This document shows positions 7,358 to 15,940 of a stretch of 64,000 nt of DNA, piece after piece. The position numbers and the translations under genes were made by a program. The notes under the pieces were generated by a model, which saw nothing but the letters and a program-made list of their open reading frames with translations, did not search any database and had not been told where the DNA came from. The stretch lies in the NCBI RefSeq assembly GCF_900177645.1, contig NZ_FXAO01000004.1, positions 281,453 through 345,452 on the forward strand, written 5' to 3'. The stretch is from Arenibacter troitsensis (GTDB lineage: Bacteria; Bacteroidota; Bacteroidia; Flavobacteriales; Flavobacteriaceae). The stretch's first letter is position 1. The number at the start of each line of letters is the position of its first letter.

Positions 7358-8509
7358 CTAATCAAATACTTCGGCCAATATTAAAAGTACATCCTTAATT
7401 TCATTTTCGGTATTAAAACTGTGCAAACAAAATCGCAATCGCTCCTGACCTTTTGGCACGGTAGGCGAAAGAATCGGCTTTACATCAAAACCCTTATCCT
7501 GCAACTGTAGCGACCATTTTTTTACCTTTTCATTGCCTTCCACCAAGCAACAATGCACAGCCGAATCACTGGGAATAAAATGGGCCGCAAGGTTATGGCC
7601 CCTCAACTGCTCCTTAAAAAAGTTGATATTCCGCCTAAGTTGCATTTGCCCACCTCTTGAAATGGACAAATGTTCACAAGCTGCCAATATCGTTGCCAAG
7701 GAATGTGGGGGCATTCCTGTTGTATAAATAAAACTGCGTGCAAAATTTACCAAATAACCTTTTAGGGCATCGCCTCCCAATACTGCGGCACCATGACAGC
7801 CCATGGCCTTCCCAAAGGTGATGATCCTGGCAAATACCTTGTCCTGCAGCCCCAACTCATGTAACAATCCCTCTCCCCTGCTACCAAATACCCCAACCGC
7901 ATGGGCTTCGTCCACGACCAAATAGGCCCCTTTGGAGATGCACAATTCCACCAGCGCTTTTAAATCCGGAGTATCCCCATCCATGGAAAAAACCGATTCC
8001 GTAACCACATAAATATCGCTATCAGGCTTTCTTTCCCTGGCACGGTCTATTTGCCCGCTTAGACCTTCCAATTGGTTGTGTTTAAACTTATAGCTTTGGG
8101 CAAGGCCCATCCCAATGCCATCACGGATACTGGCATGTGAGAGTTCATCATAAAAAACAACATCCGTGCGCTGTGGCACGGCACTAAAAAACCCTATGTT
8201 GGCGTCGTATCCCGAATTGAAGACCAAGGCCGATTCAGACCCAAAAAAGCTGGCCAACACCACTTCCAATTCCCCATACAGTCCGTTATTACCGGATAAC
8301 AGCCTGGACCCCGTAGCTCCATTGGCAATGACACCTTTCTTTTTCAGGATATTTGAGGCGTTCTTAAAAATGGTCCTGTTTTGGGCAAGGCCCAGATAAT
8401 CATTGGAGGAAAAATCGATCAGACCCTTGGGCATTGGCAATTTCCGAAGGGCATTATTCGTCTGTCTTTCGGTTAGTTTTGCCATCAATTTTTTTGGGAA
8501 TTCCGTCAT
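7358..8509 (-). CDS. bioF: 8-amino-7-oxononanoate synthase BioF
   Basis: PLP enzyme that condenses a pimeloyl thioester with L-alanine, the first dedicated step of biotin synthesis. From MTEFPKKLMAKLTERQ it has 383 residues, close to E. coli BioF. Visible marks: DFSSNDYLGLA, GATGSRLLSGNN, DELSHASIRDG, VVDEAHAVGVFG and the PLP lysine in ITFGKAMGCHGA. The frame extends to 8578, but homologues start near FPKKL, and a TACATTTG box at 8514-8521 lies inside the extension, implying a nearly leaderless message from 8509. First gene of the leftward run bioF-DUF2007-bioD-bioA-KAS, divergent from the M61 peptidase gene. Confidence 0.94.
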   Translation of the reverse strand: MTEFPKKLMAKLTERQTNNALRKLPMPKGLIDFSSNDYLGLAQNRTIFKNASNILKKKGVIANGATGSRLLSGNNGLYGELEVVLASFFGSESALVFNSGYDANIGFFSAVPQRTDVVFYDELSHASIRDGIGMGLAQSYKFKHNQLEGLSGQIDRARERKPDSDIYVVTESVFSMDGDTPDLKALVELCISKGAYLVVDEAHAVGVFGSRGEGLLHELGLQDKVFARIITFGKAMGCHGAAVLGGDALKGYLVNFARSFIYTTGMPPHSLATILAACEHLSISRGGQMQLRRNINFFKEQLRGHNLAAHFIPSDSAVHCCLVEGNEKVKKWSLQLQDKGFDVKPILSPTVPKGQERLRFCLHSFNTENEIKDVLLILAEVFD

Positions 8510-8638
8510 ATTGCAAATGTAGCATATCCTGTATTTATATAGTATATTCGTTTGTACAAAGCCTTGTAAAATAATCATTGGGGGACCTTAGAACAGTTTA
8601 GATTTCCCGACAATAAAAAAGTATCGAAATCAAATTAT

Positions 8639-10447
8639 ATGAAAATCAATATTCTAAGCCTCCTTTTTCTTGCCATTAGCTGTGGCCTACATGGCCAAAC
8701 CAACCAATACAGCATTTCTTTTGAAAATGCCGAACACCACGAAGCTGAAATCACGGCCACATTTCCATCGCTGAATCCGGGTGTACTTTCAGTACGCATG
8801 GGCCGTTCCTCCCCTGGGCGCTACGCCCTACATGAGTTTGCAAAAAACGTATACAATTTTAAGGCAACCGATAGCAAGGGAAAGGCCTTGGAAATCTCCA
8901 GGCCCAATCCTTACCAGTGGGATATTAGCGGCCATGATGGGGAAGTAAAAGTAAGTTATACGCTTTTTGCCAATCGTGGGGATGGCACCTATGCCCAAAT
9001 TGATGAGACCCATGCCCATTTGAACATCCCTGCCACCTTTATGTATGTGGACCATTTGGGCGATCGGAAAATAGAAGTTGATTTTAAGGTAAGGGAAGAC
9101 CTCAACTGGAAGGTGGCTACCCAAATGCCACAGGTATCGGGCACTACATATACAGCACCCAACTTACAGTATTTTATGGACAGTCCAACGGAAATCAGTA
9201 ATTATGGACTACGCCAATTTGTGGTAGATAATAACGGTACCCCACAGAACATACAATTTGTATTGCACCACAACGGAACGGAAGCAGAGCTGGACACCTA
9301 TTTTGAACAGGTAAAAAAAGTAGTTCTCGCCGAAATGGAAGTGTTTGGTGAATTGCCCAACTACGATTATGGCACCTATACCTTCTTGGCCTGTTATATC
9401 CCCAATGCCTCCGGGGATGGCATGGAACATAGGAATTCTACCATTTTAACGGATAGGGAAGGCTTGGCCGAAGGCGGAATGAAGAACAATATAGGCACCG
9501 TAGCCCATGAATTTTTTCATGGTTGGAACGTGGAACGTATTCGTCCCCAGGCCTTGGAACCCTTCAATTTTGCCGAAGCCAATATGAGCGGGGAACTTTG
9601 GTTTGCGGAAGGTTTTACCAGTTATTACACCAATTTTATCCTTTGTCGGGCCGGAATCATCACCCCAGAGGAATATGTAGAGGGCCTAACGGGTACTTTT
9701 AACTATGTTTGGAACTCTCCGGCCAGGCAATTCTTTAACCCTATAGAAATGAGCTACCAAGCGCCCTTTGTGGACGCTGCCACCTCTGTGGATCCGGTGA
9801 ATAGGGAAAACACCTTTATCTCCTACTATTCCTATGGCAGTGTTTTGGGACTGGCCCTGGACCTTTCGTTGCGACAAAACGGACTTAACTTGGACGATTA
9901 TATGAAATTGGTGTGGCGGACCTATGGGAAAAATGATGTTCCCTATACCCTGCATGACCTGCGCCAAACCTTGGTACAATACGCGGGCAAGGAATTTGGA
10001 AACAGTTTCTTTGATAATTACATATACCAAAGTGAAATGCCGGATTATGCTGCATTGTTTGCCTCGGTAGGGGTTGCATTAAAGCAGGCCATGGACCAAC
10101 CCTATTTTGGGGCGAGTGTGAGCACCAACCGATTTGGTATGGGTAGCATTCAGGAAAATACCCCAATAGGGAGCCCAGCTTATACCGCAGGCCTGGACGC
10201 CAGGGATGTTATTACCGCCATCAATAACGTTCCTTTGACTGCAACACAGCGTTTTAACGACCTTATAAACCAATATAAAGTAGGCGACACTCTACAAGTG
10301 GCCTATACCCGTTATGGCCTTCCAAAATCTACCACGGTGGTTTTAACCGGAAACCCGGCCTACAGCATACAATTAATTGAAAAGGATGGAGACAAAGTCA
10401 GCAAGCAGGTGTTAAAAAATAGAAAGGCTTGGTTAAAATTGGATTAA
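8639..10447 (+). CDS. M61-family metallopeptidase with C-terminal PDZ domain (glycyl aminopeptidase type)
   Basis: A 602-residue exported protease: signal peptide 1-19 (LHGQ), then an N-terminal beta domain, a zinc peptidase core with HEFFH at 290-294 and the third ligand E324 in FAEGFTSYY, and a PDZ domain at roughly residues 500-580 (IGSPAYTAGLDARDVITAINNVPL). This order is that of M61 peptidases, which release N-terminal Gly or Ala. Likely periplasmic. Its TAA directly abuts the ATG of the GNAT gene, so the two form an operon. All catalytic residues are present. Confidence 0.93.
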   Translation: MKINILSLLFLAISCGLHGQTNQYSISFENAEHHEAEITATFPSLNPGVLSVRMGRSSPGRYALHEFAKNVYNFKATDSKGKALEISRPNPYQWDISGHDGEVKVSYTLFANRGDGTYAQIDETHAHLNIPATFMYVDHLGDRKIEVDFKVREDLNWKVATQMPQVSGTTYTAPNLQYFMDSPTEISNYGLRQFVVDNNGTPQNIQFVLHHNGTEAELDTYFEQVKKVVLAEMEVFGELPNYDYGTYTFLACYIPNASGDGMEHRNSTILTDREGLAEGGMKNNIGTVAHEFFHGWNVERIRPQALEPFNFAEANMSGELWFAEGFTSYYTNFILCRAGIITPEEYVEGLTGTFNYVWNSPARQFFNPIEMSYQAPFVDAATSVDPVNRENTFISYYSYGSVLGLALDLSLRQNGLNLDDYMKLVWRTYGKNDVPYTLHDLRQTLVQYAGKEFGNSFFDNYIYQSEMPDYAALFASVGVALKQAMDQPYFGASVSTNRFGMGSIQENTPIGSPAYTAGLDARDVITAINNVPLTATQRFNDLINQYKVGDTLQVAYTRYGLPKSTTVVLTGNPAYSIQLIEKDGDKVSKQVLKNRKAWLKLD

Positions 10448-10981
10448 ATGGCAATAAAACTCACCCGCTGTACCACAAAAGCTGAATTACAGCAAATATT
10501 GGATCTGCAACAAAAGAACCACTTACAAAATGTGGATGCGGATGAAAAGGAAAAAGAAGGCTTTGTTACGGTATCCCATACTTTGGAACTCCTGACCGAA
10601 ATGAATGCTGCCTGTCCCCATATCATTGCCAAAGACCAAGATAAAGTGGTGGGCTACGCACTTTGCATGCATCCCCGGTTTGGAAATGACGTAGAGGTCT
10701 TAAAGCCCATGTTTCTGGAAATAGCTGGGGTAATACCCAAAGAGGACCCCTATATGGTTATGGGGCAAATCTGTATAGACAAGGAGTACCGGCGACAGGG
10801 TATTTTTAGAAAGTTGTACGAAACCATGAAGAATACCCTACTGCCCAATTTTACCAGTATCGTTACCGAGGTAGATGCCACCAACCTCCGTTCTTTGGAA
10901 GCCCATTACGCTGTGGGATTTGAGGAACTAAAAACCTACCATGCAGGAGGGCAGGATTGGAAGTTGATCGTATTGCGGTAA
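10448..10981 (+). CDS. GNAT-family N-acetyltransferase
   Basis: A 177-residue acetyltransferase fold. The acetyl-CoA binding motif A is visible in MGQICIDKEYRRQGIFRKLYETM (the R/Q-x-x-G segment being RRQGIF), with motif B around VTEVDATNLRSLEAHYAVGFEEL. The substrate is unknown. It starts immediately after the M61 stop, so it is co-translated with the peptidase; perhaps the peptidase-released amino acid or peptide is its acceptor, which is conjecture. It is the last gene before the accessory stretch. Confidence 0.88.
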   Translation: MAIKLTRCTTKAELQQILDLQQKNHLQNVDADEKEKEGFVTVSHTLELLTEMNAACPHIIAKDQDKVVGYALCMHPRFGNDVEVLKPMFLEIAGVIPKEDPYMVMGQICIDKEYRRQGIFRKLYETMKNTLLPNFTSIVTEVDATNLRSLEAHYAVGFEELKTYHAGGQDWKLIVLR

Positions 10982-11124
10982 TGATTTTTGGGAAATAAGA
11001 TGGAATAACCGTAAGCCTATTTTAGCCATCAGGCAGGCTCTACCCATGCGATAAGCTAGGTAAGATACATGAGAAATTTGTATTTGATTCGTTTTCGGTG
11101 TATTTTTACACCAAAATTAAAATT

Positions 11125-11364
11125 ATGTGTAGACAAAGTATTACATTCACAGAACCCAACGATGAATGGTTAAAAAAACAAGTAGACAATAAGGAGTACT
11201 CTAGCAAAAGTGAACTGGTCAATGATTTGATCAGACAAGCTAGAAAACAACATGTCCAAATAGATTGGATCAGAGCTAAATTAGAAAAAGCAGAGAACAG
11301 CGGATTTACTGAAGATAGTAAAGAACAAATATTAGAGCAATCCAAGTCCTTACTTCGTGGCTAA
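11125..11364 (+). CDS. ParD-type ribbon-helix-helix antitoxin
   Basis: From the ATG at 11125 the protein is 79 residues: MCRQSITFTEPNDEWLKKQVDNKEYSSKSELVNDLIRQ is a ribbon-helix-helix DNA-binding unit of ParD type, followed by a toxin-binding helix. The frame opens at 11098, but MYFYTKIKI does not belong to the fold and the sequence there looks like a promoter (TATTTTTA). It overlaps the toxin by 8 bases. It would bind and repress its own promoter. Confidence 0.85.
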   Translation: MCRQSITFTEPNDEWLKKQVDNKEYSSKSELVNDLIRQARKQHVQIDWIRAKLEKAENSGFTEDSKEQILEQSKSLLRG

Positions 11365-11647
11365 CTATAAATTAAGCAACTCTGCCAGAGTGGATTTGAT
11401 ACGAATTCATCAATACTTAGTAAGAAAATTTGGTGTTGAACAAGCTGATCAATACTACTATTCATTTTTCGAATATTTTCACATTATTGCCCAACTACCT
11501 TTTTCATTTGAAGCAGTTGATTTTATCAAAGAAGGCTATAGACGTTGTGTTTGCGGTTCAGATAGTATTTATTACAGAATACAGAATGACACTGTTGAAA
11601 TAAAGGCCATTATTGGTAGGCAAGATTTGAAAAATATGCCACACTAA
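11357..11647 (+). CDS. ParE/RelE-family toxin (GTG start)
   Basis: A 96-residue ParE-like toxin reading ANYKLSNSARVDLIRIHQYLVRKFGVEQADQYYYSFFEYF, then the terminal strands YRRCVCGSDSIYYRI and VEIKAIIGRQDLKNM. The IIGRQD ending is the classical ParE C-terminus (gyrase poison family). The start codon is GTG at 11357, 8 bases inside the antitoxin gene, chosen because no ATG fits and the ParE fold begins right there. Full length, likely active. Confidence 0.87.
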   Translation: MANYKLSNSARVDLIRIHQYLVRKFGVEQADQYYYSFFEYFHIIAQLPFSFEAVDFIKEGYRRCVCGSDSIYYRIQNDTVEIKAIIGRQDLKNMPH

Positions 11648-11895
11648 CCTCCGTTAGTGCAGATTAAATAGTTTTTCTCCACAAATTCCTTTGCTAGCTC
11701 AACCCTGTCCGAATCGGCATGCTCGTATGTCCCATATTATTAAATAGTAACCCAAATTACTTAACCGGTATTTCTAGGACACTGGTGAGCAAGGGTGCCC
11801 TTCGACAATGCATGCTTTGCTGTTTAATACCAACTTTTTATATATTTATAAGGTCAGTTAGATTTTTTCAACTTAATGACCCAAAGCATGCGCCC

Positions 11896-13536
11896 ATGAT
11901 GAAATATTACGTTTTAACAATCTTCTTCTTTTCGTGTTTATTTTTGGCACATGGGCAGTTAGAAAATGTAATAATCACCTCCAAAAAGAAAAAAACCCAA
12001 GTAAAAGCGGATATCAATGGGCAATTGCATGTAAATATATCCCCAAAAAACGTCCTTAAATTTAAAGGGCTTGGATGGGTACGCTATAGTGATTTCGGCG
12101 CCATAGGTGATGGCAAAACAGATGATATGGACGCTATTGCTGCAACCCATGCCTTTGCCAATCTTTATGGACTTAAGGTGAAGGCCGACCAGGGTTTCAC
12201 TTACTACATAGGAGGCAAGGAACGTACGGCGGTCATCCAAACCGATACCGATTTTGGATCGGCAGCCTTTATCATTGATGATACCGAAGTCCAAAACCAC
12301 AAAGCCTCCGTTTTTAAGGTGATTTCGAACCTGCAACCCTTTACACTGGATGGCATAACATCACTTAAAAGAAACCAGGAAAAAATAGACGTCCTTTTGC
12401 CTCAGTCCTGTCTTATCACGGTTACGAATTCCAATGTAAGGCACTATATCCGTTTTGGGCTGAACCAAGACAATGGCTCCCAGCAAACCGATATCTTTGT
12501 CGTTGACAAAAACGGAAATGTGGATTTGGATGCCCCCGTTATTTGGGATTTTGAGCAGATTTCGAATGTGACCGCCATTCCCTTGGACACCACAACGCTA
12601 AACATAACGGGAGGGCGTTTTACCACCATTGCCAATAAGGCGGATTCCAAGTACAATTATTATAGTAGAAACATCGGGGTCAACCGTTCCAATGTGGTGG
12701 TCGATGGCCTTGAGCACCACATCATTGGGGAAGGAGAACTGGGAGCGCCCTATGGCGGTTTTATCAATATCCGTGACTGTGCCTATGTAACTGTGAAGAA
12801 CTCCCTGTTTACAGGACATAAAACCTACCGTACTATAGGCTCCGCTGGCAAACCGGTATCCATGGGCTCCTACGACCTTCTCGTAAACCGTAGCCTTAAT
12901 GTATCGTTTGAGAACTGCAGTCAGACCAATGATATAAATGACAATACCTATTGGGGCATAATGAGTTCCAATTACTCCAAGAACCTTGTCTATGACAACT
13001 GCACCTTGTCCCGATTCGATGCCCATAAGGGAGTAGCCAATGCCACCATCCTAAATTCTACCCTTGGCCATATGGGTATCAATGCCATAGGTAGCGGTCT
13101 CTTGACCGTGGAGAACAGTACTATCCTGGGTAAAACCCTAATTAATTTGCGCGAGGATTATGGTAGTACATGGCAGGGAGAGATAGTGATCCGCAACTGC
13201 GTTTTTATACCCGAAGGGGGCAAACCCAGCGAGGCCAACATTATAGGAGGTTCCTACTCCGGGCAGCATAATTTTGGCTATACCTGTTATATGCCGGAAA
13301 GGATTACCATAGAAAACCTACGCATAGATGACAGCAATCATCCTGAAGACTACGAAGGGCCAGCCATTTTTAAAAACTTTAATGAAGAAATGACGGATGA
13401 TACGTATCAGGAGAAATTTCCATATATCAGAACCGATGAAATAATCCTTAAGAATGTAACCACCGCAAGCGGCAAGGACTTATTAATTAGCAGAAATCCG
13501 TTTATGTTTCAAGATGTGGTAGTGCATATGAAGTGA
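11896..13536 (+). CDS. Secreted right-handed beta-helix protein (pectate-lyase-superfamily-like)
   Basis: From MMKYYVLTIFFFSCLFLAHGQ it has 546 residues with a clean signal peptide. The segment VRYSDFGAIGDGKTDDMDAI is the characteristic N-terminal mark of pectate lyase superfamily proteins and phage tailspikes; the remainder shows repeated short beta turns (VTNSNVRHYI, VVVDGLEHHI, VTVKNSLFTGH, VSFENCSQT, LVYDNCTLS, ATILNSTLGH), one coil per line, typical of a parallel beta-helix. The upstream 59-codon extension lacks any export signal and was dropped. Likely acts on or binds a polysaccharide outside the cell; no catalytic residues are assignable. It stands alone between two toxin-antitoxin loci. 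No type IX tail is seen at its C-terminus. Confidence 0.8.
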   Translation: MMKYYVLTIFFFSCLFLAHGQLENVIITSKKKKTQVKADINGQLHVNISPKNVLKFKGLGWVRYSDFGAIGDGKTDDMDAIAATHAFANLYGLKVKADQGFTYYIGGKERTAVIQTDTDFGSAAFIIDDTEVQNHKASVFKVISNLQPFTLDGITSLKRNQEKIDVLLPQSCLITVTNSNVRHYIRFGLNQDNGSQQTDIFVVDKNGNVDLDAPVIWDFEQISNVTAIPLDTTTLNITGGRFTTIANKADSKYNYYSRNIGVNRSNVVVDGLEHHIIGEGELGAPYGGFINIRDCAYVTVKNSLFTGHKTYRTIGSAGKPVSMGSYDLLVNRSLNVSFENCSQTNDINDNTYWGIMSSNYSKNLVYDNCTLSRFDAHKGVANATILNSTLGHMGINAIGSGLLTVENSTILGKTLINLREDYGSTWQGEIVIRNCVFIPEGGKPSEANIIGGSYSGQHNFGYTCYMPERITIENLRIDDSNHPEDYEGPAIFKNFNEEMTDDTYQEKFPYIRTDEIILKNVTTASGKDLLISRNPFMFQDVVVHMK

Positions 13537-13789
13537 GATAATCTCCATCTAACACAAACTATGCGCCAGCCTGGAAATATTTTCGTTAGACAAATTCTAA
13601 TGGATCACATTTCTTTGGCGGTGCATATCCATGCCAGCACACAAAGCCCGTTACTACAAAACTTAAGTCGTGATTTAAAGAATTAATATGGCCATTAAAC
13701 AAACTTGGCAACAAAAATATTACTACAATAACCTAGTTACTACAAGCGTTGAGTGTTCTTTTAGAGTTTTATTTTTTACCAATTTTTGG

Positions 13790-13797
13790 TATATTTG
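13790..13797 (+). promoter_or_regulatory. Bacteroidota -7 box (TATATTTG)
   Basis: Perfect TAnnTTTG match ending 16 bases upstream of the parD ATG; the preceding 25 bases are T-rich. Confidence 0.5.
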
Positions 13798-13813
13798 AAA
13801 TAAATGTATCATA

Positions 13814-14065
13814 ATGAGTAAAAACACATCCATATCGTTGGGAAATTATTTTGACCAATTCATTCAAAACCGAATTAAAGAAGGCCGATTTAAAAATGTG
13901 AGTGAAGTTGTTCGTGCTGGTTTAAGACTATTAGAGGAAGAAGAAAATAAGGTCATAGCCTTGAAAACTGCTATTCAAGAAGGAATTGAAAGTGAAATTG
14001 CGAAGGATTTTGACCCAAAAAAGCATCTCGAATCCTTAAAAGCGAAAAAACATTCGCATGGCTGA
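13814..14065 (+). CDS. ParD-family antitoxin, partner toxin broken
   Basis: An 83-residue ParD antitoxin: SISLGNYFDQFIQNRIKEGRFKNVSEVVRAGLRLLEEEE is the ribbon-helix-helix unit, nearly the textbook ParD signature, followed by an acidic helix that covers the toxin. It overlaps the next frame by 8 bases, as in parDE operons, but that toxin is cut after about 25 recognisable residues. It may therefore persist as an orphan antitoxin able to neutralise ParE from elsewhere, or simply await decay. Confidence 0.88.
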   Translation: MSKNTSISLGNYFDQFIQNRIKEGRFKNVSEVVRAGLRLLEEEENKVIALKTAIQEGIESEIAKDFDPKKHLESLKAKKHSHG

Positions 14066-14162
14066 ATACAAACTGACTAAAAAAGCCGTTGAGGACCTTG
14101 CGGAAATATACGACTACATTCATAAGGCAAAGTCTCCCGACTTTGAGCTTTTTCAAACCTGA
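14058..14162 (+). pseudogene. Truncated ParE toxin gene
   Basis: The frame opens MAEYKLTKKAVEDLAEIYDY, the usual ParE N-terminus, then departs into HKAKSPDFELFQT and a stop after 34 residues, against about 96-100 for the family. The second helix, the beta core and the IIGRxD ending are absent from the downstream 360 bases in all frames I read. The break point (about 14117-14125) marks a deletion or insertion junction at the left side of the TIR operon region. Confidence 0.8.
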
Positions 14163-14526
14163 AGTTACGACATCTTTAAAAAACAAGTCCTATTGCGGTT
14201 TACCGTAAATAAATTGCCAACAAATCTCCGTTCTTTATATTTAAAAATTAAATTATATTAGCGATTACTTCCCCCCATATTAATCTGCTATTATTTAGAG
14301 TAGATGTTAATATTAAATACAGAAATAAATCATACCAACAATGAGTTTTCAGGTACTTAAGAAAAATAGGATACTTCCAATTCACAATAAATAGATGAAA
14401 TTAATAAATATCTGACAATTTATGATCCTATGGAAAGATATGACTTATAACCAAACCCTACCTTATAAAAGATATATGATCATTGATCATATACCATTGT
14501 TACCATGCATTTAAAACAAGAAACTT
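14163..14526. other. 364-base gene-free leader region of the TIR operon
   Basis: No coding frame is recognisable. The stretch is strongly A/T-rich, shows no remainder of ParE, and ends in a perfect dyad and one arm of an inverted repeat that brackets the TIR operon. No TAnnTTTG box of good quality was found near the start at 14527. Confidence 0.6.
14473..14493. promoter_or_regulatory. Perfect 21-base dyad upstream of the TIR operon
   Basis: TATATGATCA and TGATCATATA are exact inverse complements around a single T, centred 44 bases before the first TIR-like gene. Such a dyad could be an operator for a dimeric regulator or form a leader hairpin. No regulator gene is adjacent. Confidence 0.55.
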
Positions 14527-15036
14527 ATGAGCTACAAGAACAAAACCTATGTAATTTTTGACGGAGATAATGACATGTGGGCATATGCAAGAATGAAAGG
14601 TTGGAAAGCACTTGAGAATATTGACTTTAATTTTTACGATGCCCATGATTTAAAGCCATTGACTAATCAAGCTAGAAGTGAAGATTACATAAAACAAAGG
14701 TTATCAGAAAGAATGTCTAATGCCAAACAGGCTATTGTTTTGATAGGAAATAGCACGAAAAACCTATACCGTTTTGTAAGATGGGAATTAGACAAGGCTC
14801 TGACCAACAATATACCTATTATAGCAGTAAATCTCAATAATTATCGAAGCATTGACAATAATTTGTGCCCACCAATTATAAAAGGTCAAAATGCAATTCA
14901 CATTCCTTTCAGAATGAGAATGATTAAATACGCTTTAGATGATTTTCCTCCCTTCCATAAAACCTTGGATTTATCTAAGAGAGAAGATTGGCATTACAAA
15001 GATTCAGTTTACCAGAGTTTGGGGCTAAACGACTAG
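14527..15036 (+). CDS. TIR-like protein of the DUF1863/ThsB type
   Basis: A 169-residue protein of the MTH538 TIR-like (DUF1863) group, the fold of Thoeris ThsB: first strand KTYVIFDGDNDMWAYARMKGW, then FNFYDAHDLKP, IKQRLSERMSNAKQAIVLIGNSTKN and FVRWELDKALTNNIPIIAVNLN. W86-E87 in RWELDKAL occupies the position where TIR enzymes place their catalytic Glu. Family knowledge: such proteins sense infection and can make cyclic ADP-ribose-like signals from NAD. First gene of a three-gene operon, 4 bases from the membrane protein. Noticeably A/T-rich, suggesting transfer. Cytosolic; no signal or membrane segment. The specific reaction is inference. Confidence 0.8.
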   Translation: MSYKNKTYVIFDGDNDMWAYARMKGWKALENIDFNFYDAHDLKPLTNQARSEDYIKQRLSERMSNAKQAIVLIGNSTKNLYRFVRWELDKALTNNIPIIAVNLNNYRSIDNNLCPPIIKGQNAIHIPFRMRMIKYALDDFPPFHKTLDLSKREDWHYKDSVYQSLGLND

Positions 15037-15040
15037 ATTT

Positions 15041-15940
15041 ATGAAAAGAACAGCTTTTGATAGAGATTTATTAGGCCCAGATTCATACGAATGCTTTAAT
15101 AACTTATCCAAATATTGCCAAAAAAGATATTTAAGAAATGTTGGAGCCCAATTAATGCTCTTGCTTTCTATATCCATAATTGCATCAATACCTGAGCTTA
15201 ACTCCAATTTGGAGAACACAAAGCATACTATTCAATTAATTTTGATAATTGGAGTTTTAATTCTCATGGTAATGCAATTCAAATCAAATTTCATGGATGG
15301 ATGGCAGAAGGCTCGATTTTTAGCTGAAAGCACATTGAGCCAGTCTTGGTTATTGTTTTTCAAGGTAAATCAATATGATGACTCTTTTTCAAACGCACTT
15401 TCAATATTTCACGAAAAAATTAAATTCATGAAATCTGAAGTTGATTTATCAGGCTATTTGAAATTTCTTTCGCCAGTTTCCAGCGATAATGATAACCCTG
15501 ACTGGATAAGAAACAATTTTGACTTGAGCAATTCTGAAAAAATTGAATTCTACATAAAACATCGTTTAAACGATCAAGAAAAATATTATTACAAGAAAAC
15601 ACTTTTTAATTCCAGAAAAGGCGAGACTTATTTTTGGTTGGGAATCTTATCAATGGGGTTAGGAGCATTTTTGACAATACTCACAATGATAGGAATCATT
15701 CCCAATTTTGCATATTTAGGCTTATTCACAACTTTAGCTGCTGCCATTTTTTCATGGAAGCAAACTAAACGATATGAAGAATTGAGTTCTACCTATAGTG
15801 TTGCTATCGATGAACTTAAAGATTTTAAGAAAAAGTTGCTATTTCAACCATCAGAACAGAAAACAAAAGAGATTATATACGATACTGAAAAATCTATAAG
15901 TAGAGAACATAAACTATGGGTATCTAAAATCAGTGAATAA
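15041..15940 (+). CDS. Four-helix SLATT/DUF4231-type membrane protein
   Basis: A 299-residue protein with two widely spaced helix pairs: about residues 36-52 and 63-79, then 197-220 and 222-240. Each pair is followed by an amphipathic or charged helix (GWQKARFLAES after the first; RYEELSSTYSVAIDELKDFKKKL after the second), the W..AR.LAE pattern of SLATT (SMODS- and SLOG-associated two-TM effector) and DUF4231 domains. It looks like a tandem of two SLATT units. By family prediction SLATT proteins form membrane pores triggered by nucleotide signals. No macro, SIR2 or other ligand-binding domain is fused, unlike Thoeris type II ThsA. It lies between and is coupled to two TIR genes (4-base gap; TAATG overlap). 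Confidence 0.75.
   Translation: MKRTAFDRDLLGPDSYECFNNLSKYCQKRYLRNVGAQLMLLLSISIIASIPELNSNLENTKHTIQLILIIGVLILMVMQFKSNFMDGWQKARFLAESTLSQSWLLFFKVNQYDDSFSNALSIFHEKIKFMKSEVDLSGYLKFLSPVSSDNDNPDWIRNNFDLSNSEKIEFYIKHRLNDQEKYYYKKTLFNSRKGETYFWLGILSMGLGAFLTILTMIGIIPNFAYLGLFTTLAAAIFSWKQTKRYEELSSTYSVAIDELKDFKKKLLFQPSEQKTKEIIYDTEKSISREHKLWVSKISE

Noticed and set aside
8510-8578. Upstream extension of bioF
   Set aside because: It covers a TACATTTG promoter-like box and adds residues absent from BioF.
11719-11895. Earlier start of the beta-helix protein
   Set aside because: The 59 added codons lack any signal peptide, while MMKYYVLTIFFF at 11896 has one.
15041-15940. Middle gene of the TIR operon as Thoeris ThsA
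   Set aside because: It has two helix pairs but neither a SIR2/SLOG pair nor a macro domain, so it does not match ThsA types I or II as known to me.
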